Positions 9,147 through 17,183 of a DNA stretch of 64,000 nucleotides are shown here, in pieces. This stretch comes from Haematospirillum sp. H4485 (GTDB taxonomy: Bacteria > Pseudomonadota > Alphaproteobacteria > Rhodospirillales > Rhodospirillaceae), in the NCBI RefSeq assembly GCF_012102745.1, contig NZ_JAAVSY010000009.1:1-64000 (forward strand), written 5' to 3'. Position 1 is the stretch's first letter, and each line of letters opens with the position of its first letter. The notes beneath the pieces were generated by a model. That model did no database searches and was not told where the DNA came from. It worked only from the letters and a program-made list of their open reading frames with translations. Position numbers and translations under genes: made by a program.

Positions 9147-10709
9147 TCAAAACAGCGAATCCTGCCGGGGGTCGGAATCCTGCCGAGTCCGGCGTGAAAC
9201 CCGCCCCCCGGGGCCACGGGCTACAACAGGCAGGTCTCCATCCGCAAGCTGGATTGACAGGACATCCCCGACGCGCACGGAAGCCCTGCGGTCAACCAGG
9301 AGACCGTTCGAGTCCCGAACCACAGCATAACCACGCTGCAGGGCACGCTGCCACGAAGCTGCCTCAAGACGCTCTGCGGCATTGAGCAACCGCTGCCCCT
9401 CATCTTGCTGCAAACGGCGCATTGCGGCCACCAGGCGCTGCTCCAGACCGGTTACACGATCCCGCCCCTGCGCAAGACCACGCACCGGCGATACGGCTGC
9501 CAAACGGACCGAAGCGGCCCCCAGTCGGGTAGAAGCACCTCCCAGAGACAGCCGAAAGGCACCGGACAGAGCCGATCCAGCCGTGTCCAGACGGGCAGAG
9601 GCCATTGCCACCCGGTCACGCGGATGACGCAAGGCCGCCGCCAGAGCCAGAAAGCTGGACCTGTTCCGTTCCAGAAAACTGCCAACAGCGGTTCCCAGAC
9701 GCTCCGCCCGGTCTTCCAGACGCTGCACATGGCCCTGCACCAAACGGTCAAGGGGTGGCAGGCCACGAGCCAGGCCCTGCAACCGGGTCCCCTGCTCTGC
9801 AAAGCTCCACCGTGTTGCCGCTGTCAAACGGCGGGCCACATCGGCCACCTGCACACACAGGTCCAGACGCACCGGCACGGCAATTTCCGCAGCCCCGGTC
9901 GGGGTGGGAGCCCGCCGGTCAGCAGCAAAGTCACACAGGGTCGTATCCGTCTCGTGCCCTACGGCGGAAATAACAGGAATATCCGAGGCGGCAACAGCCC
10001 GCACAACCTCTTCCTCGTTGAAGGCCATCAGGTCTTCCAAAGATCCGCCACCCCGGGCCACGATCACAAGATCGGGACGAACAACAGGGCTGTCTGGGTC
10101 CAGCGCGTTGAAACCCCGGACCGCTGCGGCAATCTGGGCGGCAGCGCCCTCTCCCTGCACAAGAACCGGCCAGATCAGAACATGAACCGGAAAGCGGTCG
10201 GACAAGCGGTGCAGAATGTCGCGGATAACGGCCCCCGTCGGGCTGGTGACCACACCGATCACCCTGGGCAGGAACGGCAGCGCTTTCTTGGTTGCAGGAT
10301 CAAAAAGACCTTCTGCGGCCAACCGACGCCGGCGTTCTTCCAGAAGCTTGAGCAGGGCGCCTTCTCCGGCCAGCTCAAGGGATTCAATCACAATCTGATA
10401 GGACGAACGCCCGGGCCACGTGGTCAGACGCCCGGTAACGATAACCTCCAGACCATCCTGCGGCTTTGTTCCCAGCTTCGGGTACGTGCCCTTCCAGATC
10501 ACGCCATCCAGAACAGCATTGTCATCCTTCAGACGCAGATAACAATGGCCGGACCCGGCCAGCTTGGGCTGGCTGATTTCACCACGCACCCGGACACGGG
10601 CAAAATGATCCTCCACCGTGCGCTTCAGGTCGGCGGAGACCTCGGAAACAGTGCGTTCGGGCAGATTGTGAACCGGATCTGCCTGGCCGGTGGTTTCAGT
10701 TGCTGTCAT
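9147..10709 (-). CDS. xseA: Exodeoxyribonuclease VII large subunit
   Basis: Catalytic subunit of ExoVII, which degrades single-stranded DNA from both ends together with the small subunit XseB. The 520 residues show the N-terminal OB-fold (PERTVSEVSADLKRTVED to GRLTTWPGRSSYQIV, residues 18-115), the catalytic domain with VIGVVTSPTGAVIRDI, DLVIVARGGGSLEDLMAFN and SAVGHETDTTLCDFAADRRAPTPTGAAE, then a long coiled-coil C-terminus (about 290-450) used for XseB binding. The tail adds about 40 polar residues. xseB is not adjacent. It is divergent from purD with 111 bases between starts. Confidence 0.97.
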   Translation of the reverse strand: MTATETTGQADPVHNLPERTVSEVSADLKRTVEDHFARVRVRGEISQPKLAGSGHCYLRLKDDNAVLDGVIWKGTYPKLGTKPQDGLEVIVTGRLTTWPGRSSYQIVIESLELAGEGALLKLLEERRRRLAAEGLFDPATKKALPFLPRVIGVVTSPTGAVIRDILHRLSDRFPVHVLIWPVLVQGEGAAAQIAAAVRGFNALDPDSPVVRPDLVIVARGGGSLEDLMAFNEEEVVRAVAASDIPVISAVGHETDTTLCDFAADRRAPTPTGAAEIAVPVRLDLCVQVADVARRLTAATRWSFAEQGTRLQGLARGLPPLDRLVQGHVQRLEDRAERLGTAVGSFLERNRSSFLALAAALRHPRDRVAMASARLDTAGSALSGAFRLSLGGASTRLGAASVRLAAVSPVRGLAQGRDRVTGLEQRLVAAMRRLQQDEGQRLLNAAERLEAASWQRALQRGYAVVRDSNGLLVDRRASVRVGDVLSIQLADGDLPVVARGPGGRVSRRTRQDSDPRQDSLF

Positions 10710-10820
10710 AACGTGGGCGATGGCCGTTTCTTGTCTTCAGCACAGAAGGTGACGGGGCGAAAACAGGATGCTAGAACAACAGCCGTTGCCGGTAAACATC
10801 TTTGGTCGAAAGAGAACACC

Positions 10821-12101
10821 ATGAAAGTTCTGGTTGTTGGCTCAGGCGGGCGGGAGCATGCGCTGTGCCGGGCCCTGAAGCAGTCTCCGCGCTGTTCTGC
10901 ACTGTTTTGCGCCCCTGGCAATGCCGGCATTGCCAGCCTTGCGACCTTGGTACCTGTTGCCGCCGAAGCGGTGGTTGACCTGACCGCGTGGGCCAAAACC
11001 CATGCCGTGGACCTGGTGGTTATCGGCCCGGAAGCACCGCTGGTTCTCGGCCTTGCCGACCGTTTGCAAGAAGCCGGTATCAAGGTCTTCGGCCCATCGG
11101 CAGCAGCAGCGGCACTGGAAGGATCCAAAGGCTTCATGAAAGATGTCCTGCGTGATGCCGGTGTCCCGACGGCCTGGTACCAGCGCTTTACCGACAGCCA
11201 TGCCGCCCGGGCCTTTGTCACCGAAAAAGGCGCTCCGATTGTCATCAAGACCGATGGCCTGGCCGCAGGCAAGGGCGTGATCCTGTGCCAGAACACCGCA
11301 GAGGCCCTTCAAGCGGTCACGGACATCATGGACCGACGCATTTTCGGAGATGCCGGCACAGAAATTATCATTGAACAGTTTCTGGAAGGCGAGGAGCTCA
11401 GCTTCTTTGCCATCAGTGACGGCGAAACGGCCATTCCTCTGGCCGCAGCACAGGATCACAAGGCGGTCGGAGACGGGGATACAGGCCCCAATACCGGTGG
11501 AATGGGGGCCTATTGTCCAGCCCCGGCTTTTACCGATGCCCTGCGTGACGAACTGATGCAGAAAGCCATCCTGCCCACTGTGGCCCACATGAAGAAGCTG
11601 GGGCGCCCCTATCGCGGTGTCCTCTTCTGCGGGGTCATGCTGACCGCTGATGGCCCCAAGGTTCTGGAATACAATGTGCGCTTCGGCGACCCCGAGTGTC
11701 AGGTTCTGATGGAGCGGCTGGACAGTGACATCCTGGAAGTCCTGCTGGCCGCAGCCGAAGGACGACTGGCCGATATCCGCCTGCGCTGGAAGGATCAGGC
11801 AGCCCTGGTGGTAGTGATGGCAGCACGTGGCTATCCCGGTGCCTATGCCCGCAATACCGAAATCCGTGGGCTTGATGCCGCGTCCCGCTGCGAAGGTGTC
11901 TTTGTCTGCCACGCCGGAACCCGTGAAGAAAACGGGCGTATTCTTGCGACCGGGGGGCGGGTCCTGGGAATCACCGCCCTTGGCGAAACGGTCACCGAGG
12001 CACAGAAACGCGCCTACACCGCTGTCGATACCCTGGACTGGCCGGATGGATTCTGCCGGCGGGATATCGGCTGGCGTGCCGTAGCCCGTGAACAGACGTG
12101 A
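10821..12101 (+). CDS. purD: Phosphoribosylamine-glycine ligase
   Basis: GAR synthetase, second step of de novo purine synthesis: phosphoribosylamine plus glycine plus ATP gives GAR. The 426 residues begin MKVLVVGSGGREHALC, the family hallmark, followed by the ATP-grasp region (SKGFMKDVL, KTDGLAAGKGVILC, EEFLEGEELSFFAI-like) and the signature RFGDPECQVLM. The true start is ATG 10821; the open frame continues 1.4 kb upstream but only as an antisense shadow of xseA. Another purine/one-carbon gene, purU, lies 2.6 kb downstream. Confidence 0.98.
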   Translation: MKVLVVGSGGREHALCRALKQSPRCSALFCAPGNAGIASLATLVPVAAEAVVDLTAWAKTHAVDLVVIGPEAPLVLGLADRLQEAGIKVFGPSAAAAALEGSKGFMKDVLRDAGVPTAWYQRFTDSHAARAFVTEKGAPIVIKTDGLAAGKGVILCQNTAEALQAVTDIMDRRIFGDAGTEIIIEQFLEGEELSFFAISDGETAIPLAAAQDHKAVGDGDTGPNTGGMGAYCPAPAFTDALRDELMQKAILPTVAHMKKLGRPYRGVLFCGVMLTADGPKVLEYNVRFGDPECQVLMERLDSDILEVLLAAAEGRLADIRLRWKDQAALVVVMAARGYPGAYARNTEIRGLDAASRCEGVFVCHAGTREENGRILATGGRVLGITALGETVTEAQKRAYTAVDTLDWPDGFCRRDIGWRAVAREQT

Positions 12102-12192
12102 CCATACTGTCACACCTCTTTTTCAAAACACTCTCTCCACACGGCTGCCTGATAAACATCAGGCATGCCCTTTCTCTGAAACCGGATTGTAC

Positions 12193-13191
12193 ATGTCCTC
12201 TCCTGCTTCCTTTGCAAAGGCTATTGGCCACGACACCCTGCGCCTGTACTGGTCACTGCTGAAAATCATGGTCCCGGTGATGGTGCTGGTGCGCATTGCC
12301 GTCGAACTTGATGCGGTTCCACTCTTGGCCGCAGCCTTTGAACCCCTGACCGGCCTGGTCGGCCTGCCCCCGGAGACCGGCATGGTCTGGGCCACCACCT
12401 GCCTGGTGGGTATTTACGGCGGCGTGGCTGTCTTGCTGGGCCTGCTGCCCGAGCTCTCCCTGAGTGCCGCCGACCTGACCGTTCTGGGCGGTATGATGCT
12501 GGCCGCACACAGCTTCCCGATCGAACTGCGGGTTGCCCGCCGTACCGGCGTCGGCATCGGGCTGACCGTTCTTCTGCGCATGGCCTTTGCTGTTGGACAG
12601 GGGGCGCTTCTGCAAGCCTTTTACGGACACTTGGATATCCTGCAGGAACCGGGCACGGTCCTGTTGGCAACAGAAGGCGCATCACAGACACAAACCCGTC
12701 TGGTATGGCTGATCGAAAGCCTGAAATCGCTGGCCGTCATTCTGCCGGTTATTGCCGGGCTTGTGCTGGTCCTGCGCATCATGGACCGTACCGGGATCAC
12801 CGCCTGGCTGACCCGGATCATGGGCCCCCTTCTGCGCGTTATGGGCATGAGCCGTGATGCAGCCCCCCTGACCATGGTCGGTGTGCTATTGGGCCTGACC
12901 TATGGCGGCGGGCTGATTATCGACCGGGCCCGCAGCGGTGCCCTGAAGGCACGGGATGTGGTGATCTCGGTGTGCTTCATGTCGCTGTGCCACAATCTGA
13001 TCGAGGACAGCCTGCTCGTCCTGGCCATGGGCGGACACTGGAGCGGCATCATCGTCGCCCGCATCATCATGGCCGTCGGCGTAATTGCGATTCTGGCGCG
13101 CATCATCCACGCCATGCCGGACAGCTTGTTCCATCGCCTGGTTTTCTGCCGGGAACCGCAGGACGGCGACGCCAAAGCCGCATCATCCTGA
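12193..13191 (+). CDS. Nucleoside-recognition (Gate) domain membrane protein
   Basis: Integral membrane protein of 332 residues with about eight hydrophobic segments and the two-lobed arrangement of Gate/nucleoside recognition proteins (SpmA/SpmB-like). Lobe 1 contains TLRLYWSLLKIMVPVMVLVRIAV-type sequence and GIYGGVAVLLGLLPEL; lobe 2 repeats the pattern with GVLLGLTYGGGLIIDRARSG. Such proteins resemble parts of nucleoside transporters, but their substrates are mostly unknown. ATG 12193 is preferred to 12088, which would overlap purD and give a non-membrane prefix. It follows purD by 91 bases and could be co-transcribed. The C-terminal 25 residues are polar. Confidence 0.85.
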   Translation: MSSPASFAKAIGHDTLRLYWSLLKIMVPVMVLVRIAVELDAVPLLAAAFEPLTGLVGLPPETGMVWATTCLVGIYGGVAVLLGLLPELSLSAADLTVLGGMMLAAHSFPIELRVARRTGVGIGLTVLLRMAFAVGQGALLQAFYGHLDILQEPGTVLLATEGASQTQTRLVWLIESLKSLAVILPVIAGLVLVLRIMDRTGITAWLTRIMGPLLRVMGMSRDAAPLTMVGVLLGLTYGGGLIIDRARSGALKARDVVISVCFMSLCHNLIEDSLLVLAMGGHWSGIIVARIIMAVGVIAILARIIHAMPDSLFHRLVFCREPQDGDAKAASS

Positions 13192-13254
13192 CCGGAAAGA
13201 CCAATCCCGGGGCAAGCGTTGTCTGAACGCATGGCCCCGGGGTGAAGGCTGTTC

Positions 13255-13860
13255 TCAGATACGCTCGGACAGCCAGATTGCCAGCCGGGTCCCGGCCTTG
13301 ACCGCCCCATGCAGAAGGGTATAGGCCGGCGCCTGCTCTGCACCGTTCTCATACCCGATGTCGCGGTGCTCCAGCTCTTCCTCACGGAAGCGGACAATCG
13401 CGTCACGCAGGGGCTTCTCGTCATCACCCAGCTGGTCGATCTGGCCCTGATAATGCGCGTCGATCGCTTCCTCGACAGCCACGGTGCAGGCCATCGCTGC
13501 TTTTTCACCCAACAGGGCTGTCCCCGCCCCCAGCATCCAGCCGGCGACATGCCACAACGGCTGCAGGGCGGTCGGACGCACATGCCGCGCGGCAACCTGT
13601 CTCTCGAAGTAGGTGCAGTGCTCTACTTCCTGGTCCAGCATATGACGCAGGGTTTGCGCATGCCTTCCTTTCGACAGAACAGCAAGCTGCCCGGTATAGA
13701 TCCGTACGGCACCATATTCTCCGGCATGATTGACCCGCACAAAACGGTCCAGAAGCTGCTCGCGGGTCAAGTCACCGGGGATATGCCTGTCGGCTGTCTG
13801 CCCGGCAGGTGGCACATCCCGGGCCGCAGAAGACGATTCACGAACAAGGCTTTTGGTCAT
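13255..13860 (-). CDS. coq7: Demethoxyubiquinone hydroxylase
   Basis: Di-iron monooxygenase of 201 residues that hydroxylates 5-demethoxyubiquinol in ubiquinone synthesis. The iron-ligand motifs of the ferritin-like fold are all present: NHAGEYGAVRIY, LDQEVEHCTYFE, VAVEEAIDAHY and FREEELEHRDIG. The first 30 residues are a variable leader; the core begins at DLTREQLLDRFVRVNHAGE. It starts three bases after the dsbB stop with GAAGGGGGAATAAGCC as ribosome site, so the two are translated from one message. Presence of Coq7 indicates aerobic ubiquinone-based respiration. Confidence 0.96.
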   Translation of the reverse strand: MTKSLVRESSSAARDVPPAGQTADRHIPGDLTREQLLDRFVRVNHAGEYGAVRIYTGQLAVLSKGRHAQTLRHMLDQEVEHCTYFERQVAARHVRPTALQPLWHVAGWMLGAGTALLGEKAAMACTVAVEEAIDAHYQGQIDQLGDDEKPLRDAIVRFREEELEHRDIGYENGAEQAPAYTLLHGAVKAGTRLAIWLSERI

Positions 13861-13863
13861 GGC

Positions 13864-14379
13864 TTATTCCCCCTTCTGCCGGGAAACCGGGAACATGCCC
13901 GACAGGAATACAAACATACCCAGCCCCATCATGAACAGGGAGGCCAAGGCATTGTAACCGGCAAAGGACACCCCGAACAGGGTCCACTGCACGACATTGC
14001 AGGCCGGGCGCACCGGACGGTCCAGTCCATCCATCAGATCGGCAAGCCCCAAGGGACCGGGAAGCTCGCCGGTGCATCCCTGAAAAGCCCACCATCCCTG
14101 TTCAACCCCGACATGATAGCTGGCCAGAAAAGCACCTGCGGAAAAGGCCGCCGTGACAAGAAGAACCCCCGACATGGGGCTGCGTCGGGCAAGGGGAACA
14201 CCAAGCCAGCATGCGGAAAGCAAGCCGGCCAGAACCCAGGGGACCCGTTCGTACAGACACAGGATACACGGCTCCAGGCCGAAGACATGCTCGGCCGTCA
14301 GGGCACCGGCAAGAGCCAGGACCGCAGCCCCCAGGATACAGGAAAAGAACAGGCGACAGGATATTGCAGATAAAGGCAT
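13864..14379 (-). CDS. dsbB: Disulfide bond formation protein B
   Basis: Inner-membrane quinone reductase that reoxidises DsbA. The 171-residue protein has four membrane segments, the first periplasmic pair CILC in LEPCILCLYERVPW, and the second cysteine pair in the loop (FQGCTGELPGP and RPACNVVQW). The start at ATG 14379 (MPLSAISC) is chosen because the extended frame to 14469 adds a cysteine-rich, non-hydrophobic prefix; GGAAG precedes the chosen ATG. It forms an operon with coq7, three bases downstream, which makes functional sense because DsbB passes electrons to ubiquinone. Confidence 0.93.
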   Translation of the reverse strand: MPLSAISCRLFFSCILGAAVLALAGALTAEHVFGLEPCILCLYERVPWVLAGLLSACWLGVPLARRSPMSGVLLVTAAFSAGAFLASYHVGVEQGWWAFQGCTGELPGPLGLADLMDGLDRPVRPACNVVQWTLFGVSFAGYNALASLFMMGLGMFVFLSGMFPVSRQKGE

Positions 14380-14491
14380 GGAACTTCCGCACACATGGCA
14401 AACACCGTCGCAGAGTGCACCTCTGGCGACAAAATGACCAGCCCCGACACCATAATTTTCAGCATACAATCAGGATAACGCCATTTTTTCC

Positions 14492-14520
14492 TTGGCGGAG
14501 TCCTGAAAAGCCTCTATAGA
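14492..14520 (+). promoter_or_regulatory. Sigma-70-type promoter for tRNA-Leu
   Basis: TTGGCG (14492-14497) and TATAGA (14515-14520) are separated by exactly 17 bases and lie 31 bases before the tRNA. Confidence 0.75.
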
Positions 14521-14550
14521 GTTTCGCCTTCGCATTGGCGGGCCACGCAC

Positions 14551-14635
14551 GGGGGTGTGGCGGAATTGGTAGACGCGCGCGACTCAAAATCGTGTTCTGC
14601 AAGGAGTGTGGGTTCGAGTCCCTCCACCCCCACCA
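14551..14635 (+). tRNA. tRNA-Leu (anticodon CAA)
   Basis: 85 bases including an encoded CCA. Acceptor GGGGGTG (14551-14557) pairs with CACCCCC (14625-14631), followed by discriminator A and CCA. The D-arm contains AATTGGTAGAC, the anticodon stem CGCGA/TCGTG closes loop CTCAAAA with anticodon CAA, a long class II variable arm follows, and the T-loop is TTCGAGT. It reads UUG leucine codons. The final A of CCA is also the first base of an ATG in the purU frame. Confidence 0.96.
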
Positions 14636-14700
14636 TGGCTGGCCCGCCGCGAAAGATTGCCCCGCATCCCGAGATCCCGCAAAACAGGAAGCCGGCCCGA

Positions 14701-15579
14701 ATGAACGTTGCCGCTGTCGTCACCGAACCGCTTTATGTGCTGACCATCAAATGCCCGGATGCTGTCGGCATTGTTGCTGCCGTGTCCGGTTTTCTGGCCG
14801 AAAACGAAGCTTTCATAACCGACAGCGCCCACTACGGCGACCCGGATACCGGCCTCTTTTTCATGCGTACCTCTTTCCGCGCCGGTGGCAAAAGTTTTCC
14901 GGCCCTGGATCGGTTGAAAGCAGGCTTTGACCTGATCGGCAGCCGGTTCGGGATGGAGTGGAGCATTGACAGTTCCGGCGACCGCCCCAAGGTCATGATT
15001 GCCGTATCCCGCTTCGGGCACTGTCTCAATGACCTGCTGCACAGCTGGCGTACGGGACAGCTGACGATCGACATCACCGGGGTGGTGTCCAACCACGTTG
15101 ATTTCCGTGATCTGGTGGAATGGCACGGCATTCCCTTCCACTATCTGCCGGTGACAAGGGAAACCAAGACAGACCAGGAAGCACGGATGCTGGAGCTGTT
15201 TGCGGAAACGAAGTCCGACCTGCTGGTGCTGGCGCGTTACATGCAGATTTTGTCGGAAGAAGCCTGCAAGACCTTGTCGGGACGCGCCATCAACATCCAC
15301 CACTCCTTCCTCCCCAGCTTCAAGGGTGCCAAGCCCTATCAGCAGGCACACAGCAAGGGGGTCAAGCTGATCGGGGCAACAGCGCATTACGTAACCGGTG
15401 ACCTGGACGAGGGACCGATTATCGAGCAGGCCGTTGAACGGGTAGACCACACCTTCTCTGTCGATGCCCTGGTACGGACCGGGCGTGATATCGAGACGAT
15501 GGTCCTGTCACGGGCTGTTCGCTGGCATGTCGAGAAGCGGGTTATGGCCAACGGCAACAAGACTGTTGTCTTCCGGTAG
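14701..15579 (+). CDS. purU: Formyltetrahydrofolate deformylase
   Basis: Hydrolyses 10-formyl-THF to THF and formate, balancing one-carbon pools. The 292 residues contain an N-terminal ACT domain (LYVLTIKCPDAVGIVAAVSGF) and a formyltransferase-type catalytic domain with NHVDFRDLVEWHGIPFH, the catalytic region NIHHSFLPSFKGAKPY (His and the FLPS loop) and IGATAHYVTGDLDEGPII containing the conserved Asp. ATG 14701 is chosen; an in-frame ATG at 14635 would share a base with the tRNA. Only 65 bases separate it from the tRNA, so it may be expressed from the tRNA promoter by read-through. A strong terminator follows at 15605. Confidence 0.96.
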   Translation: MNVAAVVTEPLYVLTIKCPDAVGIVAAVSGFLAENEAFITDSAHYGDPDTGLFFMRTSFRAGGKSFPALDRLKAGFDLIGSRFGMEWSIDSSGDRPKVMIAVSRFGHCLNDLLHSWRTGQLTIDITGVVSNHVDFRDLVEWHGIPFHYLPVTRETKTDQEARMLELFAETKSDLLVLARYMQILSEEACKTLSGRAINIHHSFLPSFKGAKPYQQAHSKGVKLIGATAHYVTGDLDEGPIIEQAVERVDHTFSVDALVRTGRDIETMVLSRAVRWHVEKRVMANGNKTVVFR

Positions 15580-15604
15580 GCATATTCTAAAGCTTGCCCT
15601 GAAT

Positions 15605-15637
15605 GAACAAGGCCCCTGCATAACAGGGGCCTTGTTC
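15605..15637. terminator. Bidirectional hairpin between purU and RTX gene
   Basis: A 14-bp perfect stem (15605-15618 with 15624-15637, sequence GAACAAGGCCCCTG) with a 5-base loop, between convergent genes. The A/T-rich stem ends supply short T-tracts on both strands. Confidence 0.75.
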
Positions 15638-15649
15638 GCATGGGGTCTG

Positions 15650-16960
15650 TCAGAACAGAAAATCAGACTCTTCCAGAAACGTGTTATCGCTGACCAAAAT
15701 ACGAATCTCTGCGCTGGCTGGATCGCCGTCCAAATCTGCATAACACGTGACACCGACCCCGTCATCACGCACCTGATACCAAACGGCATGCGCCTTTGGC
15801 GTTGTGCCGGAGAAGGACAAGGGTTGGCGCCCCTCGGCATCCTTGTCCACATCAACGCGGGCAAAGTCAATACGATCGCCTTCAGTGCGACGGAAATCTG
15901 TTATGACATCTTCCGTCACGGTACTGTCGCCATGCCAGAACCAGAACCGGTCTGCGCCACCTCCACCGGTCAGGATGTCGAATCCGCGCCCTCCTGCAAT
16001 GGCATCATCACCGTCAGAACCAATCAGCCAATCGTCCAGATCCCCACCAGACATAAACGTCCCTTGCTTGCTGGAGCGGATCTCGGCACCCACATTCCGG
16101 GGGCCCAGAATACTGGTCACATCGGAACGCTGCCCCAGATCAATGACCCGATACCGGATCTGGGATGAGAAATCGGCAATGCCTCCCGAAATGGTTGGCA
16201 GATCAAGATGTGTTCCATCCAGAGAGTCCATGCCCCGGATCACCATATCAATTTCAAGCGTCTCGGGATCACCGTCGGTATCACCGCGCAGCTTGATATT
16301 TCCTCCCTTGCGGGACACATTCAATTCTTCGCCCACCCACGGGAGAAAAACTGGCTCCACAATTTCGGGAATCACAAACCACACCGAAAAAGGGGCAGGA
16401 TCTTCATAGGTAAAAGCAAAACCATGCCAAGCATCCGAGCCGGGACCAACATCAAGAAGCCTCATCTCAATCCGGTCCCCCTGCTGTGGATCAAAATCCA
16501 TCAGCACATCGCCCAGCGCCTCACCGGCAGAACGATAGCGAAAGCGATCGGCACCTGGTCCACCGACGAGCACATCAGCACCAACACCACCAACAAGGAC
16601 ATCATTGCCGACACCGCCAACCAAGGTATCGTTACCTCGCCCCCCGTCCAGAAAATCGTTTCCATCCCCACCGGAAAGGATATCGCGACCGGGCCCGCCA
16701 TGTAATGCGTCATTCCCGCCCTGTCCATCCAGAAGGTCAGCGCCACGTCCGCCATACAGTGTGTCGTTCCCGTCTCCGCCAACAAGTGTATCAGCGCCAT
16801 TCTTGCCATACAGCGTGTCGTTCCCGTCTCCACCAACAAGGACGTCGGACAGACGACTTCCCTGCAACGTATCCGACGTCGCTCCCCCAACAAGAACAAG
16901 CCCACCCGAAGCGGGCAAGGTCTTGCTGTCATACGTGGAATGGTTTGTCACGTTCAACAT
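15650..16960 (-). CDS. RTX calcium-binding protein with two serralysin-type C-terminal cassettes
   Basis: Probably a type I-secreted protein of 436 residues with no signal peptide and no catalytic domain. Residues 22-138 hold about a dozen glycine/aspartate nonapeptides (GGDGNDTLY type) that bind calcium in a parallel beta roll. Then comes GADRFRYRS and a DF..GDRIE segment, a DTDGDPET motif (about 255), an ADFSSQIRYRVIDLGQ element and a second, shorter repeat block ending GADRFWFW. The protein ends SDFLF, like the hydrophobic C-terminal secretion signals of serralysins. AGGAG precedes ATG 16960. It lies 223 bases downstream of the larger RTX gene on the same strand but behind a strong terminator, so it is likely transcribed separately. 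Function unknown: adhesin, matrix or calcium-dependent surface protein are possible. Confidence 0.9.
   Translation of the reverse strand: MLNVTNHSTYDSKTLPASGGLVLVGGATSDTLQGSRLSDVLVGGDGNDTLYGKNGADTLVGGDGNDTLYGGRGADLLDGQGGNDALHGGPGRDILSGGDGNDFLDGGRGNDTLVGGVGNDVLVGGVGADVLVGGPGADRFRYRSAGEALGDVLMDFDPQQGDRIEMRLLDVGPGSDAWHGFAFTYEDPAPFSVWFVIPEIVEPVFLPWVGEELNVSRKGGNIKLRGDTDGDPETLEIDMVIRGMDSLDGTHLDLPTISGGIADFSSQIRYRVIDLGQRSDVTSILGPRNVGAEIRSSKQGTFMSGGDLDDWLIGSDGDDAIAGGRGFDILTGGGGADRFWFWHGDSTVTEDVITDFRRTEGDRIDFARVDVDKDAEGRQPLSFSGTTPKAHAVWYQVRDDGVGVTCYADLDGDPASAEIRILVSDNTFLEESDFLF
16540..16903 (-). repeat. RTX nonapeptide tract in the 436-residue protein
   Basis: Tandem degenerate 27-bp units encoding GGxGxDxLx, residues 20-140 of the protein. 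Confidence 0.85.
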
Positions 16961-17123
16961 CCCTGCTCCTGCCTGTCAAATAATCCGCAACGCGGGACCG
17001 GAACACACCGCCCTATCCCGGAAGCACCTCTAACAATATACACCCTCTTAGGTTAGAGATGTGCCCATATATCAACTAATGCTGCACTCATAACAGGCCA
17101 CAGCGCCCGTCCTGTCTCTTGCA

Positions 17124-17166
17124 AAAAATAAAGGTTCCGTGGTACGGCATGCCGTACCACGGAACC
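17124..17166 (-). terminator. Terminator of the large RTX gene: 34-bp perfect palindrome
   Basis: Bases 17133-17166 (arm GGTTCCGTGGTACGGCA) form a perfect 34-bp palindrome, 17 bp per arm, starting 18 bases after the RTX stop codon. On the minus strand it is followed by TTTATTTTTTG. It is unusually long and perfect for a terminator and could also form a cruciform. Confidence 0.85.
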
Positions 17167-17183
17167 CTGCAGATCAGAATATC

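Noticed and set aside
9405-10820. Long plus-strand open extension of purD across xseA
   Set aside because: It is antisense to the highly conserved xseA and PurD homologues start at MKVLVVGSGG (10821).
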